A stretch of DNA of 64,000 bases from Mycoplasmataceae bacterium (GCA_031261065.1 JAISKD010000011.1:28512-92511), one strand, 5' to 3'; shown: positions 53,608 to 64,000, numbered from the stretch's first letter. Numbers and translations are program-made. The notes: a model not told the origin generated them from the letters alone.

Positions 53608-53904
53608 ATGAATATACAAATGATGATGCAACAAGCACAAAAAATGCAAAAAGAAGTGCAAAAGAAAATTGATGAGTTTGAAAAGAAACATTTTGAATAC
53701 GATTACAAAAATGGTTCTGTTGTTGTCACAATATCAGGTGCTGGATTAGTTTCTGATATAAGTATTAATGATGTTTTAGTTGATGTTGACGATAAAATTA
53801 CATTACAAGAAATGATCGTTGAAGCTGTTAATGCTGCAATAGATGGCGTGAAAGAAGATAGAAGCGCTATTGAACAAGCAGCAATGCCACGAGGTGGATT
53901 GTAG
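53608..53904 (+). CDS. ybaB: YbaB/EbfC nucleoid-associated protein
   Basis: 98 residues. Starts MNIQMMMQQAQKMQKEVQKK, the helical arm typical of the family, then VVVTISGAGLVSDISINDVL and a C-terminal helix. The homodimer binds DNA. The stop codon directly abuts the recR ATG; ybaB-recR linkage is widely conserved. Confidence 0.92.
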   Translation: MNIQMMMQQAQKMQKEVQKKIDEFEKKHFEYDYKNGSVVVTISGAGLVSDISINDVLVDVDDKITLQEMIVEAVNAAIDGVKEDRSAIEQAAMPRGGL

Positions 53905-54504
53905 ATGAAACACGCCTCTTTTGAGTATTTAGTCGATGCACTGAAGTCGCTTCCTGGAGTTGGCAATAAGCAAGCAGATAAAATTGCTCATTTCTTAATT
54001 AGCAAGGATGATGAATATATCGAAGAATTTATCAATCGAATAAGAAAAGCTAAACAGAACGTTCACTTTTGTAGTCAGTGTAATAATTATTCTTCAGATG
54101 ACTTATGTGAAATATGTTCTAATCCTTCTCGTTCTCATGAAAAGTTATGCATCGTTTCTAGTCAAGAAGATCTTAAAAAGATCGAGGACACGAATTCTTT
54201 TGATGGAATCTATTTCGTAATTGATGGAGAAATTAAGGTAAAAAGTAGAACAAAATTAAGCAGCGAAACAGTATCTAAGTTTATTAACTTATTGCATGAG
54301 AACAATTTTGTTGAAATTATTTTAGCAACTAACTGGACAATTGACGGTGAAGCAACAGCAAGTTTTATAAAGGGAATTGTACGTGAAATATCTCCAAAAA
54401 CAAGAATTTATAGGCTTGCACTTGGTCTGCCGATTAATTCGGCTCTTGACTATGCAGACTCCACAACACTTAAGCACGCAATTAAGAATAAAACTGATTA
54501 TTAA
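53905..54504 (+). CDS. recR: recombination protein RecR
   Basis: 199 residues. N-terminal helix-hairpin-helix (LKSLPGVGNKQADKIAHFL), a four-Cys zinc finger (CSQC and CEIC), then the Toprim domain (IDGEIKVKSR, ILATNWTIDGEATASFI) and a Walker-like end. RecR loads RecA with RecF/RecO in gap repair. Stop followed by ATG without a gap from ybaB. Confidence 0.94.
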   Translation: MKHASFEYLVDALKSLPGVGNKQADKIAHFLISKDDEYIEEFINRIRKAKQNVHFCSQCNNYSSDDLCEICSNPSRSHEKLCIVSSQEDLKKIEDTNSFDGIYFVIDGEIKVKSRTKLSSETVSKFINLLHENNFVEIILATNWTIDGEATASFIKGIVREISPKTRIYRLALGLPINSALDYADSTTLKHAIKNKTDY

Positions 54505-54537
54505 TAAAATTTTTTTACAATGTTTATATAAAACTAA

Positions 54538-54543
54538 CATAAT
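54538..54543 (+). promoter_or_regulatory. -10-like box (CATAAT) of the signal-anchored protein gene
   Basis: CATAAT, six bases, ATG at 54550. One mismatch to the consensus. Confidence 0.4.
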
Positions 54544-54549
54544 AATTGT

Positions 54550-55245
54550 ATGAAAAAATGAGTAAAAGACAAGAAATATCTCTTTATAGGTAGCTCAGCA
54601 TTTCTTTTATTGTCTGTGTCTCTGCCCTTAACGGTATGATTGGTTGATTCTAAAAGTAATTCATTTTACTTTGATGCTTCCACCGATTTCTCTAAGTATA
54701 AGAATAAAGTTTCCACCGATTCTTCTTTGTCTAAGGAAGAACTAGTAGAAAAATATAAACATTTTTCAACGAATGATTGACTTATTGAAATTTCATATGG
54801 TCTTTATTTAAAAAGTATTTATTCTACAATGCGACAACCACAAACTGGTGACTTTAATGCTAAAGTTTATAACCTGAGTGTTAAACACGATGATGGGGAT
54901 GTTTATCTATCGTATTCGGCAACCGTTGAAAATACATATGCTTTCAGCGTTAATGATCCAGTGGAGATGACTTTATCGCCCGATACAGTACATATACACC
55001 AACTCAATGATAAATTGAAATTTTCGAACATTGTTACTAATTTTGCGGCAGACCTTTCCGAAGAAAATGGCGTTTGTTTCTCGCCTGCAGACCCATTAAA
55101 AACATACCAAATTTATAAAGTCAACAAAGGGCAACTTATTTTTAACCCTAATGAAGAAAAATATTTTTATAATCTAGTTGAATGAGCGTACTGAGAGAAT
55201 ATATCGCTTCACTTTCATAATACCGAAATAACTAATTTGGAATAA
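54550..55245 (+). CDS. signal-anchored extracytoplasmic protein of unknown function
   Basis: 231 residues. MKKWVKDKKYLFIGSSAFLL starts a signal/anchor helix (about 9-32) that has no lipobox Cys. The remaining 200 residues are outside, with beta-rich stretches (DVYLSYSATVENTYAF, VEMTLSPDTVHIHQL). Four TGA Trp codons. It converges with a lipoprotein gene and their ends overlap by 14 bases. No family recognised. Confidence 0.7.
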
Positions 55246-56017
55246 TATTATCAATGGCTTGTATTGAGAATAAGAAAACTTGTTCGTCGATGCCTTCCCC
55301 ATTTATAAAACCATATGTTCTGCCGTAAGGGTCTACTATATGGCCATACATTAAGGTATACATATCAAATGCAAAGATTACTGGTTGTTGTTCAGCCCCA
55401 CTAGGATTATTACAAAACATGTCCATTACATCATCGGACACGTCTCCTATATAATTATTCCGTAGCATTGACCCAAATGGAACATTTATAGATAATGCCA
55501 CTGTTAAATTTTCATCATCTTCAACATGCACAGTTTTTGTAAATGGGATACCCATACCGCCTATATCTGAGTAACATGTTTGAAGATTAATGTCTGTTAA
55601 AGCATCAGCCAAGAAAAATCGTAAATAAAAACGTGCCGGAGAAAATGAATCAAACATGTTGTCACTTTTTACTCAGTCAATAAACTTGTCATCAAAATCA
55701 GACAACTTAAATGACATATTAAAGTCAAAACATACATATGTTTGTATTCAATCATTTCAATGATATTTGCCATCAGAATCTGGTGTAAGTCCATCAGAAG
55801 TTGTTGTTAAATTTATTATCCCATCTTGTGTAAGAGATGTTGGGACTGTACTATCAAAAAACGCTCTTCTATCTCCTCAAGCATTGTCAACTGCTACAGC
55901 ATTCATTGCAATACAATTTTCTTTATAAAATGGAATTTGAGGGTTTTTGTTGCATCCACTCAACGAAAATGGAAGCAATACTATAGGCAATAGCAATATC
56001 GTATATTTCCTTTTCAT
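55232..56017 (-). CDS. surface lipoprotein closing an ABC exporter operon
   Basis: 261 residues. Signal MKRKYTILLLPIVLLPFSLS and lipobox SLSGC; mature Cys22. AGGAGGGC precedes the ATG, the best Shine-Dalgarno site in the region, and the ATG overlaps the permease stop by one base. The body contains FDFNMSFKLSDFDDKF and SPARFYLRFF, then a C-terminal region with Gly/Asp/Tyr. Five TGA Trp. Together with the lipoprotein at 58958 it brackets permease-ATPase-permease, so it is probably an accessory or substrate-capture subunit. Confidence 0.85.
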
Positions 56018-56898
56018 TATATTGCCCTCCTTTGGTTTATTTGACTAGTTCTAAAATAAGAAAAAGCATATATTAAAATAAGTGATGTGGCAATCGGAAT
56101 GAGAATATTTAGAATTTGATCATATGAGTAACAAATAGGCGTAAGTCGAACTTCAGCAGACATTGTAGCATTCATGGCAGAATAGTAAACTGTATCAAAT
56201 CTAAAAATATTCGTTTGTAGAAAATTGTTTCAATCAGATTGTAATCATGATTCTGAAGCGGCCATTGTTAGATATCTGAAAGGAGAAAGATAGGTTATAT
56301 ATAGAACTGGAACTTGATAGTAATATAAAGAGCTAAATAAAGCGGCAGGGAATACTCAAAAGCTAGTTAACATTATTAAAAAAATAATGGTACATGTACA
56401 AATTTGAATTATTGCCAGTCTCTTAACAACAGTTCCTATAAAAAAACCTAGGGATAGAGAAAGAACTGATGCCAGGAATATTGTAAATAATAATCCAAGG
56501 TAATCAGCAGACCTTCACATATGGGTAACTTCGGAGTTTCATAACAATAGTGAAGATGTTATAACTAGATTAAAAAAATAAGATACAAATGATAATACAA
56601 AAAAGAATATTACTAGGCTCAACATATATTGTTTATTCTCCTTTCCTGCAGTTTTAATACGGATTAACATTCCAGATTCTCTAAATTTAAACAAGAACAT
56701 AGGAAGAATAATGATAGAAGTGGTAGCAAAAGAAAAAAGAGACATACCAGGTAGTACAGTTATAGGGTCTAAAATACCTATTGCTCGTCAAACTGCATAA
56801 GTTACTGTACAAAAAGTAATCGGAAGTATAAAACAAAAGAATAAGTTGTTAAAACTTAAGAAGAAGTTCTTGGTATAGATCTTAAAAAACATTTTCAT
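56017..56898 (-). CDS. ABC-2 type transporter permease (short)
   Basis: 293 residues. Begins MKMFFKIYTKNFFLSFNNLF; six spans, with YITYLSPFRYLTMAASESW between the fourth and the last span, as in ABC-2 exporters. It shares this segment with the permease at 57766 (LTYFSPFKYATMPLMESW), showing the two are paralogs and likely form a heterodimer. Overlaps the ATPase gene by 17 bases. Six or so TGA Trp. The substrate is unknown. Confidence 0.82.
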
Positions 56899-57763
56899 AA
56901 TCGTGTAGTGATTTACTCATTTTTTTGAGTTTTGGTATTATTTCCTTACTTTCAATTATTTTTCTGTCTTTAATTTCATATACTTTTTCTCCTAGCTTCT
57001 CTGTTTCGTAAAGATCATGCGAAATAGAAATCAAAGTAATATTTTTGTTTGTAAAATAATCCTTAATAAAATCAAGTATGAGCTTTCTTCCTTTTTTATC
57101 AATTTCGTTTGTTACCTCATCAACGAAAACTATTTCTGGCAAGTGTGTAAAGGCGAGTAGAGCATTCAGACGCTGCTTTTGTCCGCCAGAAAGATTTGAA
57201 ACTTTTGATTTTATTTTTTCACCCAATAAAAAATAGACAGTTAGTAGGGCGATCTCTTTTGTATGAATTGTGCTATCATAAATACCAGCATTGAAAGCAA
57301 TATAGTCTAAAACAGTTAATGTATCCAACATTTTCTTTTGTTGGAAAATAATACCTATTTTTTCACTGGGAGTTTCCTTATATTTAAAACCATATTTTAT
57401 TTTTCCATGGCTAGGTTTAAGTATTCCTAGACAAATGCTTGATAATGTTGTTTTTCCACAACCATTGGGTCCTCATATTATTGCTTTATCACCTCTTTTA
57501 AATTCAAAAGAAGCTTTGTCAAAAATTCTATTTTTCTTATAACTATATGAAATATCCTCGCCGCTAATAAGAATTTTATTATCATTTGGGAATGCGGTTT
57601 TTTTAGCTTGATCAAGAAAAACAGCAACATCCTTTGATACTAATTCGCTATCCTCAAGATACAGCTCTACATATTCCTTAAATTTTTTTTGGGAGAAATT
57701 TACTTTGAAATGCGATTTAACATATTCTTTTATTTTTTGTGGTAACAAATTCAGTTTCTTCAT
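56882..57763 (-). CDS. ABC-2 exporter ATPase with N-terminal extension
   Basis: 293 residues. The first ~65 residues are basic/helical (KLNLLPQKIKEYVKSHFKV) and not part of the ATPase. Then comes GEDISYSYKKNRIFDKASF, Walker A WGPNGCGKTT, signature NLSGGQKQR, Walker B EIVFVDEVTNEID and H-loop LISISHDLYE. Walker B has Asp-Glu followed by VTN instead of PTS. It sits between the two permease genes and overlaps the second by 17 bases. One TGA Trp directly before the P-loop. Confidence 0.87.
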
Positions 57764-57765
57764 AT

Positions 57766-58956
57766 TTAATAGCTTGCCTCCCTCTTAGATAATCTTTGAC
57801 GCGACATATATATAGTGTATAGCGCCAATAACATTATAAGAATAAGGGGAATAAAAATATCTAGTACTTTATCTCAACATGTAGCAAAATTAAATTTTTC
57901 ATCCCCTTCAATCCCTTGTATATTTAGTAATTCTTTGAGAACACCAGGAACTTCAATGTTTAGTCACACGAATGCTCATAAAGCACCAATCAAGCAATAT
58001 GATTTTTCTGCATCATTCTTAATGTATCAAGTATTTAATGTTCCATCATAACCATTAAGATGGTAGTTAATTAAAGGTGTTTGGAATAAATTAGTAACAA
58101 AAGCATGATTAAAATCAAAAATAGAGGAATGTCCATATTTACTTATTCTTTCTCAAGTCATGTGTCCATCAAGCCCGTCGAATATAGCTGGTGTTCAGTC
58201 AAGGGTTCCACCATTACCTACTGGGCCTTGACATCATGATTCCATTAATGGCATTGTCGCGTATTTGAAAGGAGAAAAATAAGTTAAGATTCAAATATCC
58301 GAACTATCATTTTTAGACATAACTGCAAGATATTGAAGGGGAATGATTGCTCCACCAAAGAAACAAGTGTACATAATAAGAGACATGCTAATAATCTGCA
58401 TTGTTATTATTCTCTTGCATAAACTTCCTATTAATGCTCCTATAAGCACAGCAAGAGCAGCATATACAACTACACTATAAATATTTTCTCAATAGTTAGC
58501 ATTAATAATAAGGTATTCAACAAAGTTGTAAGCGTCATGGCTAACGATGAAGCTAAACAATGCTGACGTAAAAAAAGAGGCGTAATATAACATAACACAT
58601 AAAATGAAGAAATAAAATAAAACGGCAAAGAAAATGTTTGACGTTTTATTCTTAGCTAAGCTAGTTCTCAATAATATGTCAGTTCTCCTGATGTCGAAAA
58701 TTATTATTGGCATCGCAATCAAGCACATGAATAGGATTGGTATAACAGAAAGGCTCGGAATGGAATACAAAGGAGAAAAAATAAAGATGTTAGTAGTAAT
58801 ATCTCCGTCTTCATTTATATTTGGTTTGATCGGAATACAAACAATTGAAGCTAAAATTATCATTAAGATAACTGGACTAATTAAACCAACAATTACACTG
58901 AACTTGGATTTAAAAAAACATTTATTTACAAACTTTAAGTTCTTTAAAAAATACAT
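57766..58956 (-). CDS. ABC-2 type transporter permease (long)
   Basis: 396 residues from the ATG at 58956, preceded by GGGGAGGAATAAT; an in-frame GTG at 58971 lies inside that Shine-Dalgarno site and is rejected. Six spans: one near the N-terminus, four between ~60 and ~230, one at the end. An extracytoplasmic loop of about 120 residues (QGPVGNGGTLDWTPAIFDG onward) lies between the last two spans. Paralog of the 293-residue permease. Two bases upstream of the ATPase, one base after the lipoprotein. Confidence 0.82.
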
Positions 58957-58957
58957 A

Positions 58958-59653
58958 TTATTCCTCCCCACTCCATTTTCATTCGTGAAATATTTTGTCT
59001 GTGTACCAAGGAAGCAAAGTAAATATTAATGTTTCATCAATCAAGTCAATTATTCCTCCGCCAATATTTGTTTCTCATGTTGCTTCATCTTCATTTTTTA
59101 CTGTGAAGTGTTGGAATAAATCAATATCTCAACCATCTAATGCTGGTATTAATCAAGCGAACTCTTGTGTATTAACGTCTTCACCCACGAAGTAGTTTAT
59201 CAATACATTTTCTTTTGTCCTTATATACTTATCTTCATCATTTAACTTAAATTCAAAATCTATTGAAAACTCATTAGATTGTGTTTTGTTTACTTCTAGT
59301 GAAAGATTTTTAAAATTCTCTATTCCATCAAATAGGCTGTCAGCTATTAAAATGGTCATAAAACCAGATAAGGCAATAGCAGCCATATCTGAAGCTTTAA
59401 GTTCTTGCAATACTATTGCGCTTTCTTGTTCATACTCTTCCTGAGTATCATAATTACTAAAGTCATTCTTAGTTTTATGAGTGATTAAGTCATCAAAACT
59501 ACCACTAACCATATAGCTAAGCAAACTATCGTAGTTGTTTATTTTTATCAATACGTGCTTATTTGGATTAGAAACACAAGAACTAGAAAAAAGCAAAACA
59601 CTAACAATAGGTATTGTTATCAGTGTTTTTGAAACTTTTTTGTGTAAGTTCAT
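58958..59653 (-). CDS. surface lipoprotein opening the exporter cassette
   Basis: 231 residues. MNLHKKVSKTLITIPIVSVL then lipobox LFSSSC. The mature part is acidic, with DYDSLLSYMVSG-like and DIDLFQHFTVKNEDEATWET segments, ending FHEWKWSGEE. Its stop codon is one base before the permease ATG and contains its Shine-Dalgarno site. Starts ten bases after uvrC. Probably a partner of the exporter. It shares no obvious sequence with the other lipoprotein of the cassette. Confidence 0.85.
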
Positions 59654-59663
59654 AACAACACTA

Positions 59664-61451
59664 TTATGTATTATTTTTTATATGCACACTCAATGTTTCT
59701 TTAATTTTTAATGCTGTTTTTTTATTAACTATTTGTGTAAGTTCATTAATAGGAGCATCCATAATATTATTAATATTATCATATGTTGTTATTAGCTTTT
59801 CAATACCTTTAGGTCCAAGTCCATCTATTGTATTTAGAATTGAATGAATTGATGATTTCCCTCTACGATTTCTAAAAAAGGTGATTGCAAATCGATGGAC
59901 TTCTTCTTGTAAATTTAATAAAAACATATATAAATTTGATTTATGGTCAAGTTGATATTTTTTCTTACTCGGGAAAACTATTTCATTTGTTTTATGCTTG
60001 TCATCTTTAGACAAACCGATTACAGGAATAACAGAGTCTATTTTAAGTTCTTTTAATGCATCTATTGTGGCGTTAATCTGGTTTATTCCTCCATCCACAA
60101 TAATGAGGTTAGGCAGTTGAGATTCTTGGGAGATAGATTTAGAATAGTTTCTATAAACTGTTTCACGCATTAATTCAGTATCTCCCTTTGCATTCTCGTT
60201 TTTTATTAAAAATTTCCTATATAAACTCTTATTGTATTGATAGTCTTGCATGGCGATCATTGCACCAATCTTTTCAGTGCCAAATAAATTTGACATATCA
60301 AATACATTTATTAGGTTTAGATTATCAATCCCTAAAATTTCCTTGAGTTCATTGAGCGCATTAATTGTTGTATCTATTTTCTTTCTATAAACTAGATAAT
60401 TAGATTTGAAGAATTCAATAGAGTTATTAATTGCGTTCAAGACGATTGTCTTGAATTTACCAGAAATTGGTTTGACAATTGATGTTTTTAAGACGGTTTC
60501 TAATTGTTTAGTTGCTTCATCGCTAATATTCAAATAAATTTTCTTTGGCATTTTCTCGGACGAATAATAAAACTGCATTAGATAATTTGTTACGGTATCT
60601 TCAATGTTTCCGAATAATTCACCTATTTGTTGATTTTTCTCAACAAGCTTACCATTTTGATAAGAAAATATAACTATTGTTATATAGTTGTCTTTTGTTG
60701 AAAAACCAACAATATCAATATCTTTTGAATCAGAAATATTTATTATTTGTTTTTCAGTTAGTTCCTTAATGCTATTAATTTGTTCCTTAACTTTATTAGC
60801 TTCTTCATATTGAAGATTTTGTGAAAAGACTTTTTCTTTTGTCTTAAGATCTGAAATGATTTTTGATGTTTTTCCAGAAAAGAAGTCTTTAATATTTTCA
60901 ATAATTTCAGTATATGAAGAATCTACGATATTGTTAATGCATGGTCCTAAGCATTGACCAATATCATAATATAAACACTTTTGCTTTTTTAATGGGTTGC
61001 ACTTTCTTAGTGGGAAGATTCTATTAAGCAAGTTATAAAGTTGATATTTATCAATTTTAGAACTTGCAAATGGTCCAAAACGATATCCTTTGATGTTAGG
61101 ATTCTTTGTATAAATGATTCTTGGATTTTTCTCCTTTGTCACAATGATATATGGGTATCCAGATCCATATCTTAATAACATGTTATATCTTGGCTTATGT
61201 TTTGATATTAAATCATTCTCTAATATTAGTGATTCATTTTCTGTGTTGGTTACTATGAAATCAACATCATAAATATTTTTAACTAATGCAGAAGTTTTAA
61301 TGTCTTTATCTTTATCAAAGTATTGATGTGTCCTATTATATAGATTGGTAGCTTTACCAATATATATGATTTGCTCGTATTTATCTTTCCATATATACAC
61401 ACCAGGTAATTTAGGGATGTTACTTAATTTATATTCTAGCTGTTCATTCAT
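59664..61451 (-). CDS. uvrC: excinuclease ABC subunit C
   Basis: Dual-incision nuclease of nucleotide excision repair. 595 residues. GIY-YIG domain (LPGVYIWKDKYEQIIYIGKA), Cys-rich CLYYDIGQCLGPC, UVR motif (NLQYEEANKVKEQI), RNase H-like C-terminal nuclease (NVFDMSNLFGTEKIGAMIAM, LIIVDGGINQINA), helix-hairpin-helix at the end (TIDGLGPKGIEKLI). No TGA codons at all. Unexpectedly it lies between two ABC-transporter blocks with gaps of 1 and 10 bases. Confidence 0.96.
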   Translation of the reverse strand: MNEQLEYKLSNIPKLPGVYIWKDKYEQIIYIGKATNLYNRTHQYFDKDKDIKTSALVKNIYDVDFIVTNTENESLILENDLISKHKPRYNMLLRYGSGYPYIIVTKEKNPRIIYTKNPNIKGYRFGPFASSKIDKYQLYNLLNRIFPLRKCNPLKKQKCLYYDIGQCLGPCINNIVDSSYTEIIENIKDFFSGKTSKIISDLKTKEKVFSQNLQYEEANKVKEQINSIKELTEKQIINISDSKDIDIVGFSTKDNYITIVIFSYQNGKLVEKNQQIGELFGNIEDTVTNYLMQFYYSSEKMPKKIYLNISDEATKQLETVLKTSIVKPISGKFKTIVLNAINNSIEFFKSNYLVYRKKIDTTINALNELKEILGIDNLNLINVFDMSNLFGTEKIGAMIAMQDYQYNKSLYRKFLIKNENAKGDTELMRETVYRNYSKSISQESQLPNLIIVDGGINQINATIDALKELKIDSVIPVIGLSKDDKHKTNEIVFPSKKKYQLDHKSNLYMFLLNLQEEVHRFAITFFRNRRGKSSIHSILNTIDGLGPKGIEKLITTYDNINNIMDAPINELTQIVNKKTALKIKETLSVHIKNNT

Positions 61452-61452
61452 A

Positions 61453-63621
61453 TTATTTAAAATCCGTTCGGCAATATCTATATACAGATAAACTAAATAG
61501 GGCGAGTGAAAAGAGGCCTCACACTATAAGGGCATCTAATCCAGTGATTCGTTTGTGGTAATTGTATTCACGAGCCGTGCTAAATGAGATAAAACCTGAA
61601 ATAGTGTTTTCAACAAAGCCGTTTTGATATCTAGGTCTTTTTTTGTATTCATCATGTTGATAGTGATCAAATGGTATTGGCGACAAACCAGCAATTAAAC
61701 CAGAAGTAGTATGGTTCCGTTCCATTAAATCAATAATGGTATGCACCAGAAGTTCATCAGAAGACTGTGTAATTAACTGATTAATAATGTAGTTATCGTC
61801 ATACGCTCTTCTAACTAATGAATTATTTTCATCATATTCCGGAAGATAGTAGTTGCCTATCGGCATATAGTCAAGTCCTGGCTCTAATGATATAGGCATT
61901 GCAATACCTAAAACTTTATTACCTTCATTATCATATTCGGCTGCATATCTGTTTGGATGCCAAAACATATTGGAATATCGTGCAGCTAGTATTCCCTTTA
62001 ATTTCACATATGCCAATGTAACTTTCTCATTATCATTGAAATCGGAAGGATACGGGCCTAGAGCATCTATCATATGTGGAGCGATTTCTCCACTATATTC
62101 TGATTTATCAGAATGCATTGCTCAAAGAGCCTTATCTGTGTTTCAACCGATTTCGGTATTTTTATTAAAATCGGGAACCTTATCTGCATCCCATACATCA
62201 CTAACTCTATTTCAATTTGTACCATCAATACTAGAAGAATTATCATAAACAACCAACTGAGAAAGATAATAAAGATTAAATATTTCACCATACATCTCAC
62301 CATCTTCATAATATCAGTTTCTATTCGGACTAAAACCAGGAAAAATATCAATGGCTCCGGGCACGTCAAACGCCCAGTAAACATTTTGCGATGTAGCAGG
62401 AATTGTATAATGAAAATCGGATTCTCATGCTCCACCTCACCAAATATATTTGTCAAATATATAATTTACATAGTCTGGATCGTTTATTGTATAGAAACAA
62501 CTGTTGGGGATATATTTAATTCCATCAAATACGTTTGGAGCATCACAAATTCATGCGGCACTATCTTTTTTAATTCCTCCCATCGCTGAAGCAAGTTCAC
62601 TCTCACCGTTCGTTGTAGAACCACCAGCGACATTTATATCAAGATAATACTTTCCATATGATTCACCAATATAAATACTAGATAATGGGCTATATGTTGA
62701 GCCTGGTGCAGTTATTTTATCATAAATAGTTGTATTCTGGTTTGTTACTTTATACGAATAGTCTTGACTTGAACCTCAATCACTGAATGATGAATTGTCT
62801 GTTCCATTCAAGCTATGGTACATTGAAGATAGCTGACCACCAAAATCAGAATATGCAAATGCTGCTGATGAATCATGTTTCTTAGCAGAATTTAAATATG
62901 ATAGAAAGTCTGTTGGTGTGTTATTTATATTTGTATCGGTATAAACAATTGGTTGTGCTACTATATTTGGAGATACTCCATCACCAGCATCTACAATAGA
63001 AGCACTGCTGCAGGATATGCCTTGGTTTTCAATATAATCCCTTGGCTCTTTAGAGAGCAAGGGTCACGCCATATGGATGATATTCAAAATAATTCCTATG
63101 CCAATTGTTCACACCATAACACCTACCTTACCTGCAAAAAGTGAAAATAAAACTGCAACGCCAGAAAATACAAAAATTAAAACTAATGAGGCAAGTGTGA
63201 ATGAAGCAATGCTTTTAAACATTTCCGCTGCGCTTGTATGGTTATTTAAAAAACCACCACACATAAGTACGATACCAAAAGCAACAATTATCGAAGAAAA
63301 AGCAAAAAGTGTTAAAAACTTAACAAAAATTACTTTTCATCTTTCAAGAGGCTTTGAAATAACAATTAATTCTGTGCCATCATCTCTACCATCTCTAAAA
63401 ATTCCTACAACTATAACAGAACACAAAACAGCAATGATGACCAATAGGAACGGTTGAATATCCATGGCTGTATTATTTCATAAACTAAGTGCACTAAAGC
63501 CTAAGAGTCACGGAACGAAATCGATAAGCATAAAAATAAACAATCAAAAAAGAATCGAAGCTAATAAGAGCGTTCATTTTTTGATAAGTGTAATGCTTAA
63601 GAAATTAAAATACTGTCTCAT
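61453..63621 (-). CDS. ABC-2-like permease with ~500-residue extracytoplasmic insertion
   Basis: 722 residues with many TGA Trp codons. The N-terminus (MRQYFNFLSITLIKKWTLLL) and about five spans up to residue ~184 include VGIFRDGRDDGTELIVISKP, the membrane-proximal loop of ABC-2 permeases, which contacts the ATPase. Residues ~185-690 are extracytoplasmic (Ser/Asp/Tyr-rich, with Trp). One last span follows (LDALIVWGLFSLALFSLSVY). Start ATG is one base after the ATPase stop. Likely exports a substrate with the partial ATPase upstream. One base before uvrC. Confidence 0.8.
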
Positions 63622-63622
63622 G

Positions 63623-64000
63623 CTAGTTCATTGTATCAACTGAACCCTTGATGATCAATTTGTCATATATTTCATCTAATGAGTGACTTATTTTATTCAT
63701 TTTCACTATTTCTATGTCATTGGCAACAGCAAATTTTTCTAGTTCTAAAACAACATTCTTATCATTTGAAAATATTGATAGACCGTGTTTTCCATCTTCT
63801 ATAAATTTAATTTTTTTCTTTTTCAAATATTTCTTTATTGTTTTATCGTCTGTTGTTTCAAATTCGAATCCATCATCTCCAAACATCTTCATCAAATCAG
63901 AACTTATACCTGTGTAAACTATTTTTCCACCATCAAGTATTGTTGCAGAGTCATAATAAAGTTGCAACTCGGCCAATACGTGAGAAGATATGAAAATGGC
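63623..64000 (-). CDS. ABC transporter ATPase, C-terminal part (cut by window edge)
   Basis: 125 residues visible. The H-loop region IFISSHVLAELQLYYDSATI and the LDGGKIVYTG strand identify the end of an ABC-2 type ATPase, followed by the ~85-residue C-terminal domain usual in this class. Walker A, signature and Walker B lie outside the window. It abuts the 722-residue permease, its probable partner. Confidence 0.85.
   Translation of the reverse strand, partial: AIFISSHVLAELQLYYDSATILDGGKIVYTGISSDLMKMFGDDGFEFETTDDKTIKKYLKKKKIKFIEDGKHGLSIFSNDKNVVLELEKFAVANDIEIVKMNKISHSLDEIYDKLIIKGSVDTMN

Noticed and set aside
58957..58971. GTG start for the long permease
   Set aside because: The GTG is inside the lipoprotein end and forms part of the GGGGAGG ribosome-binding site of the ATG at 58956.
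62113..62589. 158-residue plus-strand frame
   Set aside because: Antisense to the 722-residue permease, whose frame is continuous when TGA is Trp.

Overview
The window is an AT-rich mollicute (mycoplasma-type) chromosome segment. In-frame TGA codons have to be read as tryptophan in most genes; only with that code do the broken reading frames join into full-length PotA, GpsA, PheT, ATP synthase and arginine-pathway proteins. Peptide chain release factor 1 is present. There is a lipoprotein-rich surface repertoire, a lipoprotein-type AtpF and an MG406-like gene ahead of atpB. The arginine deiminase pathway indicates an arginine-fermenting mycoplasma. The species cannot be named from sequence alone.

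Layout. 1-3.4 kb (minus): end of a spermidine/putrescine importer (potB, potA) and a saccharopine-dehydrogenase-like enzyme. 3.4-4.3 kb: two small coiled-coil paralogs and a decayed third copy, two of the three preceded by 11-bp phased repeats. 4.4-9.3 kb: gpsA, a HAD phosphatase, hrcA, two unknown genes, cmk and tRNA-Arg(CCU). 9.4-15.8 kb: an 871-residue membrane protein, a histidine phosphatase, hemolysin III, RNase Y with a possible leader RNA, and a lipoprotein. 15.9-19.6 kb: rpoE (delta), ychF, rlmB, cysS. 19.6-25.8 kb: a 1656-residue FtsX-like permease with its ATPase. 25.8-30.6 kb: another coiled-coil paralog, membrane proteins, thiI, a glycosyltransferase, a Nudix enzyme and a DUF2798-like protein.

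30.6-40 kb (minus): rpmE, prfA, prmC, then the complete F1Fo ATP synthase operon in the order i-like, B, E, F, H, A, G, D, C. 40-50 kb: a large surface protein, a complete arginine deiminase cluster (antiporter divergent from arcA-arcB-arcC), a YgjP-type metallopeptidase, a YbhN-like membrane protein and a GT8 glycosyltransferase. 50-55 kb: pheS-pheT, ybaB-recR and a signal-anchored protein. 55-64 kb (minus): an exporter operon in which lipoprotein, permease, ATPase, permease and lipoprotein genes follow uvrC, itself preceded by a second permease/ATPase pair.

How it works together. Arginine enters by the antiporter and is converted by ArcA, ArcB and ArcC to ornithine, CO2, NH3 and ATP. The F1Fo enzyme, which in fermenting mollicutes typically works as an ATP-driven proton pump, lies a few kilobases away. 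A recurring expression rule is visible: first genes of transcription units often carry TATAAT exactly six bases before the ATG, so their mRNAs are probably leaderless, whereas internal operon genes overlap or use Shine-Dalgarno sites. The most unusual items are the phased-repeat/coiled-coil family, the symmetrical exporter operon containing uvrC, the 15-bp back-to-back arc promoter, an anchor-less RNase Y behind a promoter-leader-terminator module, and several recent tandem duplications at gene ends.
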